Shown: positions 36,107 to 44,672, counted from the first letter of the stretch. The stretch is 64,000 nucleotides of DNA from JADFDG01 sp965232985 (GCA_965232985.1 CBDDRC010000012.1:1-64000), one strand, 5' to 3'. Numbers and translations: made by a program. The notes: generated from the sequence alone by a model not told the origin.

Positions 36107-37117
36107 ATGCTGTATGACCTGGCCCGTCTGGGCCTGTTTTGCCTGCCCGCCGAAACAGCGCATGAAATTACGTTGCGCTCGCTCGCCATCGCGCAGCAGA
36201 TGCATCTGGTATCCCTGTTTGCACCGGTGGTGCCGCACAAGCCGGTGCGTATCATGGGTCTCGAATTCCCGAACCCTGTTGGTCTTGCGGCCGGCCTCGA
36301 TAAAAACGGCGACTGTATCGACGCCCTCGGTGCGCTGGGTTTCGGTTTTCTCGAGATTGGCACCGTGACACCGCGCCCACAGCCTGGCAATCCGCAGCCG
36401 CGCATGTTCCGGCTGGTGCAGCGGCAAGCGCTCATCAATCGCCTCGGCTTCAACAATCACGGTGTTGATCATCTTGTGGCAGCAGTGAAGCGGGCGACAT
36501 TTTCGGGTGTGCTCGGCATCAATATCGGCAAGAACAAGGACACACCCAATGCGCAGGCGCTGGATGATTACCTTATCTGCCTGCGTAAGGTTTACGACCA
36601 TGCCAGCTATGTGACGGTGAACGTTTCCTCGCCGAACACGCCAGGTCTGCGGGCGCTGCAACACGGCGATGCCTTGCGCAGCTTGCTTGGCGGGCTGAAG
36701 GATGAGCAGGATCGTCTGCGGGTCGCGAGCGGCAGGCAGGTGCCGCTGGTCGTGAAGATCGCGCCGGATGCAACGGCGGCGGAAATATCGTCAATTGCGC
36801 AGGCGCTCGTCGAATTCGAGGTCGATGGCGTCATTGCCACGAACACCACGGCATCGCGGGAAGGCGTCGAGGGCTTGCCGCATGCTCAGGAGCAGGGTGG
36901 GTTGTCCGGCGCCCCGCTCATGGCGAAATCGACGGCTGTGGTGGCGCAGCTGGCCCGCGATCTTGGTGGTCGCGTGCCGATCATTGGTGTCGGCGGCATT
37001 TTGACGGCGGCCGATGCCGTCGCCAAGCGCGATGCCGGCGCGAAACTGGTACAGATCTATACCGGCTTCATTTATCGCGGCCCTGACCTGCTGCGGCAGG
37101 TCGCGGCGGCCTGGTGA
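36107..37117 (+). CDS. pyrD: Dihydroorotate dehydrogenase (quinone)
   Basis: 336 aa class 2 enzyme; oxidises dihydroorotate to orotate in pyrimidine synthesis and passes electrons to membrane quinone. The N-terminal amphipathic helix pair (MLYDLARLGLFCLPAETAHE) is the membrane anchor. FMN-site segments include GLAAGLDKNGD, INRLGFNNHG, TVNVSSPNTPGLR (with the catalytic Ser) and PIIGVGGI. In Pseudomonas, rmf and rlmKL directly follow pyrD; here they are displaced by about 3 kb of inserted DNA. Confidence 0.97.
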   Translation: MLYDLARLGLFCLPAETAHEITLRSLAIAQQMHLVSLFAPVVPHKPVRIMGLEFPNPVGLAAGLDKNGDCIDALGALGFGFLEIGTVTPRPQPGNPQPRMFRLVQRQALINRLGFNNHGVDHLVAAVKRATFSGVLGINIGKNKDTPNAQALDDYLICLRKVYDHASYVTVNVSSPNTPGLRALQHGDALRSLLGGLKDEQDRLRVASGRQVPLVVKIAPDATAAEISSIAQALVEFEVDGVIATNTTASREGVEGLPHAQEQGGLSGAPLMAKSTAVVAQLARDLGGRVPIIGVGGILTAADAVAKRDAGAKLVQIYTGFIYRGPDLLRQVAAAW

Positions 37118-37154
37118 AGATCGCCAGGTGTAAGCTCCCTCCGTCAACTGGACA

Positions 37155-37346
37155 CTAGATAGTAGAAGCCTCTGCCAGTTCGGCTTCGTACTTTCTGCGG
37201 TATTCATGTGGGGTTGAATCGCCCAGGCTGTCGTGCGGTCTTTCTTCGTTGTACTCCATCATCCATTGCCATGCGGCCTCACGAACTTCGTCCAGCGTGT
37301 CGAACAGGAAGCAATCCAGAACGTCCTCACTGAAACTCCGGTTGAA
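37155..37346 (-). pseudogene. C-terminal fragment of an IS3-family transposase (OrfB)
   Basis: Reading the minus strand gives 63 codons that match the C-terminus of IS3-family OrfB integrases: FNRSFSEDVLDCFLFDTLDE, then a segment with MMEYNEERPHDSLGD, ending in ELAEASTI and a stop. The last catalytic Glu/YNEERPH block is present but the rest of the transposase is missing, and homology stops abruptly at 37346. A GTGTAAGCTCCCTCC stretch at 37128-37142 may be the terminal repeat. This is an insertion-sequence remnant. Confidence 0.8.
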
Positions 37347-37367
37347 CGTAACCGAGCCATAAACCCC

Positions 37368-37397
37368 GTGGAAGAAGACATCAAGCGCTGGACGGCC
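37368..37397 (+). pseudogene. Possible start fragment of an IS3-type OrfA
   Basis: On the plus strand GTG 37368 reads VEEDIKRWTA, which resembles the first residues of OrfA proteins that begin MEEDIKRWTAKRK. The following residues no longer match. The fragment is only ten codons, so this is a suggestion; if right, the 390-bp gap between pyrD and the oxygenase gene is a mosaic of two insertion-sequence remnants. Confidence 0.35.
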
Positions 37398-37507
37398 TGG
37401 CCTGCGATTACTCTACAAGTTGAATGTGTGGCAGGGGCCGGGCAGACTCGGTTGCGTATCCCGGCCAGCCTCCGGGCGCCCCGTCCACGCATCCGCGGAG
37501 CCACCCC

Positions 37508-38968
37508 ATGAACGTCGCCACCCGCTCCCAGGCCGCCACCCGCTGGCCGCGCCCGAGACTCGCCCACGTCGGCGGCTTCGAGACCCTCGAGCAGGAACTG
37601 GACTACGTGGTCCCGCACGGCGAGGTGCGCGGGAAGATCCCCGATGCCGTGCGCGGCACCTTCCTGCGCATCGGCCCGGGGCGGAACCGGATCGGCGGCG
37701 AGAAGTTCGGCCACTGGTTTGACGGTGACGGCATGCTGCACGCCGCCACCTTCCGCGACGACGGCGTGCACTACCGCAACCGCTACGTGCGCACGCCGAA
37801 ATACCTGAAGGAAACCGCCGCGCAGAAAATCGTCATGCGCAGTTTCGGGCACAACGCGCCGGGCGGCTGGCGCAGGAACATCGGCAAGCCGCCGGCCAAC
37901 TGCGCGAACACCTCGGTGGCCTGGCACGGCGGCAAATTGCTGTGCCTGTGGGAGGGTGGCCGCCCCTGGGAGGTCGAGCCGCGCACGCTGAACACCGTCG
38001 GCGAATACGACTTCGGCGGCCGGCTGAAAAAGTACAACGCGTTCAGCGCGCATGGCAGCCACGACCCGCGCAGCGGTTGCTACTACAACTTCGGCGGCGG
38101 CATCGGGCCGAAGGGCGCCGGCGTCTACATGTACCGCATCAACCCGCAGGGCGAGATCGACATGAAGGGCTACTTCCCGGTGAAGGTACTGGGCTCTTTC
38201 TGCCACGATTTCGCGCTCACCGAGCACTACGCAGTGTTCTTCGTCAGCCCGCTGTACCTCAAGGAGGCGGGGAAATTCCTGCTCGGCATGAAGTCCTTAG
38301 ACGAGAGCTTGCATTACGACCCTTCGAAGGGAATGTATGCACACGTCATTTCACTGGCGGATTTTCGCGAAGTGAAGACCTTCCGCATCGACCCGTTCAT
38401 CGCCATCCACTATGGGAACTGCTGGGAAGAGGGCGGCGAGCTGGTGATCAACGTCACCCGCTTCGACAACTGGGAGGTCGACTCCGTGCTGCGCAACGTC
38501 TTCACCGCCGAGAACGATACCGGCGGACGGCTGTGGCGCTACCGGCTGGACATGAAGAGCGGCGCGGTGGGCGATGCGCCGCTGCCCGGCCATGGCGGTG
38601 TGGAGTTCCCGCAGTGGGACCCGCGGCTGACCGGCGTGAAGAGCGATGTCAGCTGGGCAGCGTGCATCCTGCCGAATGAAACCCCCGGCTTCTTCAACGG
38701 CCTGGAGCGCGTGCAGGATTCCAACGGCGAGGTGCGCATCCACGATTTCGGCGCCGGCCGCTTCACCTCCGAGGCGATGTTCATAGCCGACCCGGCGGCG
38801 CCGGCACCGGAACAGGGCTGGCTGGCCTGCGTCGTCTACGACGCGACCACGGCGAAATCGGAAATCGTCATCCTCGATGCGCAGCGGATGGAGGAGGTCG
38901 CCGCCGTGCCGTTGCGCAACCACATCCCGTTCGGGTTCCACTGCGGCTACACGGAACAGGCACTGTAG
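37508..38968 (+). CDS. Carotenoid oxygenase (RPE65/CCD family)
   Basis: 486 aa non-haem iron dioxygenase of the carotenoid/stilbene cleavage family. The four iron-binding His can be assigned to SAHGSHD, FCHDFAL, IAIHYGN and the C-terminal FGFHCGY. Other family features are GTFLRIGPGRNRIGG and HWFDGDGMLHA near the N-terminus. ATG 37508 has GGAG seven bases upstream; the preceding open codons lie in the IS-remnant region. Codon use is visibly more GC-rich (GCC/GGC/CGC) than in pyrD, suggesting transfer. The substrate (carotenoid, apocarotenoid, stilbene or other) is not predictable. Confidence 0.92.
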   Translation: MNVATRSQAATRWPRPRLAHVGGFETLEQELDYVVPHGEVRGKIPDAVRGTFLRIGPGRNRIGGEKFGHWFDGDGMLHAATFRDDGVHYRNRYVRTPKYLKETAAQKIVMRSFGHNAPGGWRRNIGKPPANCANTSVAWHGGKLLCLWEGGRPWEVEPRTLNTVGEYDFGGRLKKYNAFSAHGSHDPRSGCYYNFGGGIGPKGAGVYMYRINPQGEIDMKGYFPVKVLGSFCHDFALTEHYAVFFVSPLYLKEAGKFLLGMKSLDESLHYDPSKGMYAHVISLADFREVKTFRIDPFIAIHYGNCWEEGGELVINVTRFDNWEVDSVLRNVFTAENDTGGRLWRYRLDMKSGAVGDAPLPGHGGVEFPQWDPRLTGVKSDVSWAACILPNETPGFFNGLERVQDSNGEVRIHDFGAGRFTSEAMFIADPAAPAPEQGWLACVVYDATTAKSEIVILDAQRMEEVAAVPLRNHIPFGFHCGYTEQAL

Positions 38969-38994
38969 GGGAGAGGGTATTGCCGGAAAGGCAA

Positions 38995-39227
38995 TTCCAG
39001 TCGCTGCAGCACACCACCTTCGAGTGGCTGTCACGCTGGTATACCTTCGTGTTCAATGCGCCGACGCATCATCGCGTGCACCACGCCTGCACCCGGAAAT
39101 CGTCTATCGCGAATTGCTGGCGCGTTTTGCGCCGCCGGTGAGCAGCAAGGAAGTGACCGCGAAAGAAAAATCGGGCAGCAAGCCCGCGACTAAAGCCGGG
39201 ATAAAAACGGAGAAACAATCGCCATGA
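38995..39227 (+). pseudogene. Broken sterol-desaturase/fatty-acid-hydroxylase-like gene
   Basis: Reading 38995-39087 gives FQSLQHTTFEWLSRWYTFVF followed by NAPTHHRVHHA, which matches the membrane di-iron hydroxylase pattern with HH.VHH. The frame then diverges (CTRKSS...). The next frame, 39087-39227, reads HPEIVYRELLARFAPPV and a Lys-rich tail and ends in TGA overlapping the following ATG. No start codon and no other histidine clusters are present, so it is a remnant, possibly after an internal deletion. The origin of the tail is unclear. Confidence 0.55.
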
Positions 39228-40048
39228 GCCTGCGCATCCACCATCTCAACTGCGGCACCATGTGCCCGCACGGCGGCAAGCTGATCGGCACGCCCGGCGG
39301 CTGGCTGGATCCCGGGCACATGGTCTGCCACTGCCTGCTGGTGGAAACCAGCGACGGCCTGGTGCTGGTCGATACCGGCATCGGCAGCGCCGATATCGCC
39401 GAACCGGCGCGACAACTGGGACGCGGCTTCACCGCCATTACCCGGCCGAAACTGGATCCGGCGGAAACCGCGCTCGCGCAGGTGCGCGCGCTCGGGTTCA
39501 ACCCGGACGATGTGCGCCACCTCGTCGTCACCCACCTCGATCTCGATCACGCTGGCGGCCTGGCGGATTTCCCGAACGCGCAGGTGCATGTGCATGCGCG
39601 CGAACACGCGGCGGCGATGCATCCCTCGCTGCGCGAGCGGGCGCGCTACCGCAAGCCGCACTTCGCGCATCACCCGAACTGGGTACTGCACCAGGAGAGC
39701 GGCGAGCAATGGCACGGTTTCGACGCGGTGCGCGCGTTGCCCGGCGGCGGCGACGACATCCTGCTGGTGCCGCTGCATGGCCACACCCGCGGGCACTGCG
39801 GCGTGGCGGTGCATGCCGCCGACGGTTGGCGGCTGCATTGTGGCGATGCCTATTTCCACCATGGCGAAATGCAGGAACCGGCGTATTGTCCGCCGGGGCT
39901 GGCGTTCTTCCAGAATCTTGTGCAGATCGATCGCGGACAGCGGCTGGCGAATCAGCAACGGTTGCGGGAACTGGCGCAGGCGGAGGCGGGGAGTGTGCGG
40001 TTGTTCAGTGCGCATGATCCGGTGGAGTTGGCGCGGCTTTCTGCATAG
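39224..40048 (+). CDS. Metallo-beta-lactamase-fold hydrolase
   Basis: 274 aa. The zinc motif is VVTHLDLDHAGGL (H-x-D-x-D-H, the variant of HxHxDH common in lactonase-like groups). Further metal ligands are plausible in LVPLHGHTRGHCG, HCGDAYFHH and FSAHDPVE. No signal peptide is seen. The ATG overlaps the stop of the upstream broken frame as ATGA, so it was probably translationally coupled to it. AHL-lactonases, arylesterase-type lactonases and other hydrolases share this fold, so the substrate is unknown. GC-rich codon use matches the oxygenase gene. Confidence 0.9.
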   Translation: MSLRIHHLNCGTMCPHGGKLIGTPGGWLDPGHMVCHCLLVETSDGLVLVDTGIGSADIAEPARQLGRGFTAITRPKLDPAETALAQVRALGFNPDDVRHLVVTHLDLDHAGGLADFPNAQVHVHAREHAAAMHPSLRERARYRKPHFAHHPNWVLHQESGEQWHGFDAVRALPGGGDDILLVPLHGHTRGHCGVAVHAADGWRLHCGDAYFHHGEMQEPAYCPPGLAFFQNLVQIDRGQRLANQQRLRELAQAEAGSVRLFSAHDPVELARLSA

Positions 40049-40155
40049 TTGTTGTTTTCAACGTAGCGGGTGTAGGGAGTTCGCGCCTGAAGGCGCACGT
40101 ACAGGAAGCCGGATATGAGCAATGAACGTAACTCCTATGCCGCACAGATCAACTA

Positions 40156-40183
40156 CCAAAAGAAAGGGCCCTGGAAGGGCCCT
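40156..40183 (-). terminator. Terminator downstream of rmf
   Basis: On the minus strand two copies of the palindrome AGGGCCCT (40176-40183 and 40165-40172) enclose the three-base loop TCC and are followed by TTCTTTT. A second hairpin-like CCGGG/CCCGG pair lies just upstream (about 40187-40202). The position is 55 bp after the rmf stop. Confidence 0.8.
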
Positions 40184-40237
40184 GGGCCGGGACGAAGCCC
40201 GGTTTGTGGGGTTTGTGTCAGCGGGCTGGCGCGCCGC

Positions 40238-40432
40238 TCAGCCGGTGCGCAGGAGTGGCAATTCTGCCTCCGCCTGCCAGTTAACCTCCTTGCCCTCCCG
40301 CCAGCCGTTGAGCCACGTTTGCCTCATCATATCTTCTGCAAAGGGGCAGGCTTCCCGCGAGCGACCTTGCAGCGCCGCCTGATAGCCCCGAGAATACGCC
40401 CGCTCACCACGGTCACGCTTTTGCCTTTTCAT
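40238..40432 (-). CDS. rmf: Ribosome modulation factor
   Basis: 64 aa. The N-terminus MKRQKRDRGERAYSRGYQAA is almost the E. coli RMF sequence; the middle has GRSREACPF, and WLNGWREGK matches the conserved C-terminal block. RMF dimerises 70S ribosomes into inactive 100S particles in stationary phase. It lies between rlmKL (divergent) and the inserted segment downstream of pyrD; pyrD-rmf-rlmKL is the Pseudomonas order. Regulation by growth arrest is expected from the family, but no promoter is assigned. Confidence 0.95.
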   Translation of the reverse strand: MKRQKRDRGERAYSRGYQAALQGRSREACPFAEDMMRQTWLNGWREGKEVNWQAEAELPLLRTG

Positions 40433-40676
40433 CTACGCCGTACCTCGCTAGTCCATGAGAATCTGCTTTGCACATGTGGCGGTTCTTTGTAGCGAAGTTG
40501 CAGCCGCTTCCGCCAACAACCATTCGCTATAAATACCAGGCCTGTCGGTTCTCGATCCTCTATGCGGAGGTGATCAGAAAAATCGTGCAACTGGTTGATT
40601 TGCCGGCATCGCAAGGCAACGCGTTGTCGATTCGCCTGTTTGTTTATCGCTCTTTGTCGTTCGGGGACACTCCATC

Positions 40677-42845
40677 ATGAACATGCGTGCGGTGACGCTG
40701 ACCTGCCCTGGCGGTCTGGAGGCACTGCTGGCTGCCGAGGCCGGCGCATGCGGGCTTGAAGTCGAGCGGCAGGCGCGCGGTGCAGTCATTGTCCGGGGCA
40801 CGCTGACGTCGATCTATCGCATTTGTCTGTGGTCGCGTTACGCCAACCATGTGTTGCTGAAAATCGTCGCGTTACGCGATGGCGACGCCGACTCGCTTTA
40901 CGAGCAGTTGTCGGCGGTCGATTGGGCACAGTGGCTGAGGCCTGGCCAGCGTTTTGTGATCGGTGTCAGCGGCAGCACACCGATGATCGTCAATGCGCAA
41001 CATGCAGTGTTTCGCGCCAAGGATGCGATGGTCGATCACTTCGTCAGCCGCGCGCAGTTGCGCCCGAATGTGGATCGTGAAAACCCTGATGTCCAGTTTC
41101 AGTTGCATCTGGATGAGCGCGAAGCGGCAATCTACTTGAACCTGAATGGCGCCTCGCTGCACGAGCGCGGCTATCGGGCAGCGACGGTGGCTGCACCGCT
41201 CAAGGAAAATGTCGCGGCGGCAGTTGCCGCGTGGGCCGGCCTGGGTGACGCCAGCGCGCCGCCTGAGGTCGTCCTCGACCCGCTGTGTGGTGGCGGGACG
41301 CTGCTTATCGAAGCGAGCTGGTTGCTGGCGGACATCGCGCCGGGCCTGCTGCGCACACAGTGGGGTTTTGCGCGCTGGCGTGACCATGATGCCACCTGCT
41401 GGGAGGGCGTGCGTGCCGAAGCATTGCGGCGCCGGGAGGCCGGGCTCGCGCGGCGGCGGACGCGATTGGTTGGTTTCGATGCAGACCCGCAGGCGGTGCG
41501 TGCGGCGCAAGCCAATGTGGCGCTCGCGGGTGTCGCCGCGTGGGTGCATATCGAGCGGCAGGCGCTGGCCTCGTTGCAGCGTGGTGCCGATATCGGCAAG
41601 CGACTCGCCTGCGACCAGGGTCTGGTGCTTACCAACCCGCCTTACGGCGAGCGACTTTCCGCGATTGACGCAGCGCCGTTTCTGTATCGTTGCCTCGGCC
41701 GTAAACTGCGTGCGGTGACGCCGGGATGGCGGGTAGCGGTGCTTGCCGCAACCGTCGAGCACTTGGATGAGTTTCGGGTGGCGGAGCATCAGCAGCATCG
41801 TTGTCACAACGGCCCGCTCACCTGTTTTGTACGGGTCTTTACGGTGCCGGCACAGGCTGAGGCGGCCTGGCCGGCGTTTCGTCTGCGCCCGGAAGCTGCT
41901 GTTGCCGAAGAGGGCGCGCCGCTCGCCAATCGGCTGCACAAGAACTGGAAACACCTGAAGGAGTGGGTCGGCAAGGAAGGCATCCGGGCGTTCCGGCTCT
42001 ACGACGCGGACTTGCCGGAATTCAATGTCGCCATCGACGTTTATGGCGACCGTATCCACGTACAGGAATATGCGGCGCCGGCGACCATCGACCCGGCAAA
42101 GGCTGCCCATCGGCTGGAAGTCGCCCTGGAGGCGATCGGCGCCGCGACCGGCAAGACCCGCAAATCGCTGGCGCTCAAGGTGCGTGCGAAGCAAAAGGGT
42201 GCGCAGCAATACAAGCGCCAGGACGACGCCGGGGATTGGTTCGAAGTGGATGAATACGGCGCCCGGTTGCTGGTCAACCTGACGGACTACCTTGATACCG
42301 GCTTGTTTCTCGATCACCGCCCGTTGCGTCATCGGCTACAGATGTTGTGCCGGGACAAGCATTTTCTGAACCTGTTCTGCTACACCGGTTCAGCAACGAT
42401 TCACGCGGCCTTGGGTGGCGCACGATCCACCACGTCGGTAGACCTGAGCCCGCGCTATCTGGCCTGGGCGGAGGCCAATCTGGCGCTGAATGGGTTCTCT
42501 ACCGTACAGCATCGCTTGGTGCGTGCCGATGTCGTCGAGGCGCTGGCCAAAGGCGGCGACCAGTTCGACGTGATTTTCCTGGATGCGCCGACTTTCTCCA
42601 ATTCCAAACGCACGCCGAACGTGCTCGACATCCAGCGTGACCACGCCGGGTTGCTGCGTGCAGCGATGCGCCATCTGGCGCGTGACGGGGTGTTGCTGTT
42701 TTCGAATAACTACCGGCGCTTCAAGCTCGACGAGACGCTGGCTGCGGAGTACCTGGTAGTGGATATCACGGCAGCGACGATTCCGCGCGACTTCGCGCGC
42801 AATCCGCGCATCCATCAGTGTTGGGAAATACGTCATCGTGGCTGA
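40677..42845 (+). CDS. rlmL: Bifunctional 23S rRNA methyltransferase RlmKL
   Basis: 722 aa fusion that methylates G2069 (N7, RlmK) and G2445 (N2, RlmL) of 23S rRNA. The N-terminal THUMP domain (about 45-160) is followed by the RlmL methyltransferase with SAM motif VLDPLCGGGTLLIEA and catalytic NPPYGERL. The C-terminal RlmK half has LTDYLDTGLFLDHRPLR and NLFCYTGSATIHAA. The start ATG 40677 has a second ATG two codons later. The 244 bp between rmf and this gene is a divergent promoter region with nothing else recognised. Confidence 0.96.
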   Translation: MNMRAVTLTCPGGLEALLAAEAGACGLEVERQARGAVIVRGTLTSIYRICLWSRYANHVLLKIVALRDGDADSLYEQLSAVDWAQWLRPGQRFVIGVSGSTPMIVNAQHAVFRAKDAMVDHFVSRAQLRPNVDRENPDVQFQLHLDEREAAIYLNLNGASLHERGYRAATVAAPLKENVAAAVAAWAGLGDASAPPEVVLDPLCGGGTLLIEASWLLADIAPGLLRTQWGFARWRDHDATCWEGVRAEALRRREAGLARRRTRLVGFDADPQAVRAAQANVALAGVAAWVHIERQALASLQRGADIGKRLACDQGLVLTNPPYGERLSAIDAAPFLYRCLGRKLRAVTPGWRVAVLAATVEHLDEFRVAEHQQHRCHNGPLTCFVRVFTVPAQAEAAWPAFRLRPEAAVAEEGAPLANRLHKNWKHLKEWVGKEGIRAFRLYDADLPEFNVAIDVYGDRIHVQEYAAPATIDPAKAAHRLEVALEAIGAATGKTRKSLALKVRAKQKGAQQYKRQDDAGDWFEVDEYGARLLVNLTDYLDTGLFLDHRPLRHRLQMLCRDKHFLNLFCYTGSATIHAALGGARSTTSVDLSPRYLAWAEANLALNGFSTVQHRLVRADVVEALAKGGDQFDVIFLDAPTFSNSKRTPNVLDIQRDHAGLLRAAMRHLARDGVLLFSNNYRRFKLDETLAAEYLVVDITAATIPRDFARNPRIHQCWEIRHRG

Positions 42846-43086
42846 GCAGGTGCTGGAGCTGCTGGGCACCCGTGGCTGTCATCTGTGCGATGAGGCCGAG
42901 GCGATGCTCAAGGCCGCAGTGCGTGCCAGGCCGATCGTCTGGCGGTATGTCGATATCGCCAGTGACGAGGTATTGATTCGACGTTACGGCGAGCGGATTC
43001 CGGTGCTGCGAGGTGAGCGGGGAGAGATTGCATGGCCCTTTAGTCTGCTGGACATTCTGCGCCTGGCAGAAGCATCCGGGCGTTGA
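42838..43086 (+). CDS. Glutaredoxin-like protein (DUF836 type)
   Basis: 82 aa thioredoxin-fold protein. The redox motif is GCHLCDEAEAML (C-x-x-C), with IPVLRGERGEIAWPFS as the cis-Pro segment. It starts at GTG 42838 inside the end of rlmKL (8-bp overlap), so the two are probably translated together. Members of this family are small dithiol proteins of unknown partner. Confidence 0.85.
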   Translation: MAEQVLELLGTRGCHLCDEAEAMLKAAVRARPIVWRYVDIASDEVLIRRYGERIPVLRGERGEIAWPFSLLDILRLAEASGR

Positions 43087-43190
43087 TTGCGGGTGTGAGG
43101 CGTGCGCCCCTGGAACCCCCAATGGTGGGCCAGCAGATCGGCAATGTAGGCAGACACAAAGACGGCAAGGCCCAGCAGAATGCCGCTCAT
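42984..43190 (-). CDS. Possible small membrane protein downstream of lexA
   Basis: A 68-codon frame starts ATG one base after the lexA stop. It begins with MSGILLGLAVFVSAYIADLL, one probable transmembrane helix, and then becomes Arg/Ser-rich where it overlaps the glutaredoxin gene on the other strand. The position is where a LexA-controlled partner gene (such as a cell-division inhibitor) often lies. The antisense overlap and odd composition of the second half make it doubtful. Confidence 0.25.
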   Translation of the reverse strand: MSGILLGLAVFVSAYIADLLAHHWGFQGRTPHTRNQRPDASARRRMSSRLKGHAISPRSPRSTGIRSP

Positions 43191-43191
43191 G

Positions 43192-43818
43192 TCAGCCTGC
43201 ATCCCGGATGAGGCCGACGAAAACACCTTCGATGCTCAGATCTTCCGGCGCCATGATAATGGGGCGGTAGGCATCGTTGGCGGGCATCAGAACGGGCCGG
43301 TTCCTCTTGATCAGCAGTGTTTTGACCGTCACCTCGTCGTGGATGCGTGCCACCACGATCTGGCCGGATTGTGCTTCGCTGGTTTTGCGCACGGCGATGA
43401 GGTCGCCATCGAGAATGCCGGCATCCTTCATGGAATCACCACGGACGCGCAGCAGATAGGTGGGTTGCTGACGGAACAGGTTGTCCGGAACGGTTACCCG
43501 CTGTTCAACGTTCTCGATGGCCTCGATCGGTGAGCCGGCGGCAACCGAGCCGATGATCGGCAGGCTCAGTATCGCCAGATCGACTTCATCGCTGGCGGCC
43601 TCGCTGCCGTCGAGCAACTGGATGCCGCGGGACAGATCACTGTGCAGGCGGATGACGCCTTTGCGTTCCAGCGCCTTGAGGTGGTCCACCGCCGCATTCT
43701 TCGACTGGAAGCCCATGGCGTCGGCGATTTCGGCGCGGGTCGGCGCTATGCCGTTCTTCTGCAGTGAGCGGCGGATAAAGTTGAGAACCTGACGCTGACG
43801 GGTGGTGAGCTTGTCCAT
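43192..43818 (-). CDS. lexA: SOS repressor LexA
   Basis: 208 aa. An N-terminal winged-helix domain (MDKLTTRQRQVLNFI) is followed by the autocleavage site Ala-Gly in GSVAAGSPIE. The catalytic Ser is in RGDSMKDAGILDGD and the Lys is in VTVKTLLIKR. The start at 43818 fits the family; an in-frame ATG at 43857 is less likely. Two consensus SOS boxes lie 51-85 bp upstream, so LexA autoregulates. Confidence 0.97.
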   Translation of the reverse strand: MDKLTTRQRQVLNFIRRSLQKNGIAPTRAEIADAMGFQSKNAAVDHLKALERKGVIRLHSDLSRGIQLLDGSEAASDEVDLAILSLPIIGSVAAGSPIEAIENVEQRVTVPDNLFRQQPTYLLRVRGDSMKDAGILDGDLIAVRKTSEAQSGQIVVARIHDEVTVKTLLIKRNRPVLMPANDAYRPIIMAPEDLSIEGVFVGLIRDAG

Positions 43819-43868
43819 AACCGGTGGCCTGTCTGGGAGCGAGGCGCCTGCGATCACTCAGGCAACCA

Positions 43869-43884
43869 CTGTACTTTGGCACAG
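43869..43884. promoter_or_regulatory. SOS box 1 (LexA binding site)
   Basis: CTGT-N8-ACAG, matching the gammaproteobacterial LexA half-site pattern exactly. It lies 51 bp upstream of the lexA start. With the second box three bases away it suggests cooperative control. Confidence 0.85.
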
Positions 43885-43887
43885 TAG

Positions 43888-43903
43888 CTGTAGGTATGTA
43901 CAG
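43888..43903. promoter_or_regulatory. SOS box 2 (LexA binding site)
   Basis: CTGT-N8-ACAG, with an alternating T/A centre close to the strong consensus. It is 70 bp upstream of the lexA start. The divergent cNMP gene starts 134 bp to the right, so it could conceivably also feel LexA, but no promoter was assigned. Confidence 0.85.
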
Positions 43904-44036
43904 TGTTTTTTTGGTCAGTCCGATCAATGCGCTGCCTGCGTTGAAAGGCCCGGTAGGCTGTGGCAAGGTAGCCGCGACGTCCGAGGCTTCAGTAAAGCTC
44001 CGGTTTTATCGTGAAAAAGGGCTGGAGCAGGGCTGA

Positions 44037-44672
44037 ATGAGAGAGATTGCGAAAGGGGAAATTGCACCGGAATCGATACAGCGTCTGGTGCAGGGGATTC
44101 CCTTCTTCAACGAGATCATTCGCACCGATGCGCATCAGTTTGTCCAGCTCACGACCCGCTGGCGCCTGCTGCATGCCGAGCCGGGTGATGTCGTTATCCG
44201 CCGGGGAGACACTGACCCGTACCTCTATTTCCTGCTCAAGGGTCAGCTTGACGTACTCAGTGGCGACATCGGTTCAACTGCCATCAACACCATTTCCGCA
44301 GGTCAGCCGTTCGGTACTTTGGCCATGCTGCGGGGGCTGCCTCGCAGTGCAACAATCGTTGCCGCGGCGAACGCCAAGGCCTCGGTATTGCTTGCGCTGG
44401 ACTACAATTTTTTCCGTGATATTGACGATTACGGTTTGTTCACGCTGACCACCAAGCTTGCGTTCTACAAGATGGTGGCCAATGACATCCGCTGGACGCT
44501 GGAAATGTATAAAAAGTCTGATCCGCACAACGAACTGGTGGTCAGCATGCGTAAGGTTCCGCTGTTCACCGGCAAGCGCGGTACCCGCGAAGAACTGGCG
44601 TCATTGCGCGAACAGGCGCTTGCGCTGGCCGACATCCTTTGCCAGTGGAACGAGTCCGCGCCAAACAAATAA
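44037..44672 (+). CDS. Cyclic-nucleotide-binding-domain protein
   Basis: 211 aa. One cNMP-binding beta-roll spans about 35-135 (PGDVVIRRGDTDPYLYFLLKG, then AGQPFGTLAMLRGLPRSAT, a phosphate-binding-cassette-like block, with Arg at the expected position). A C-terminal helical segment follows. There is no helix-turn-helix, kinase or membrane part. It is a stand-alone sensor of unknown output. A GGAG site precedes the ATG. It is divergent from lexA. Confidence 0.85.
   Translation: MREIAKGEIAPESIQRLVQGIPFFNEIIRTDAHQFVQLTTRWRLLHAEPGDVVIRRGDTDPYLYFLLKGQLDVLSGDIGSTAINTISAGQPFGTLAMLRGLPRSATIVAAANAKASVLLALDYNFFRDIDDYGLFTLTTKLAFYKMVANDIRWTLEMYKKSDPHNELVVSMRKVPLFTGKRGTREELASLREQALALADILCQWNESAPNK

Noticed and set aside
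40238..40432. A possible cassette or unknown small protein
   Set aside because: The N-terminus MKRQKRDR and WLNGWREGK identify it as RMF.
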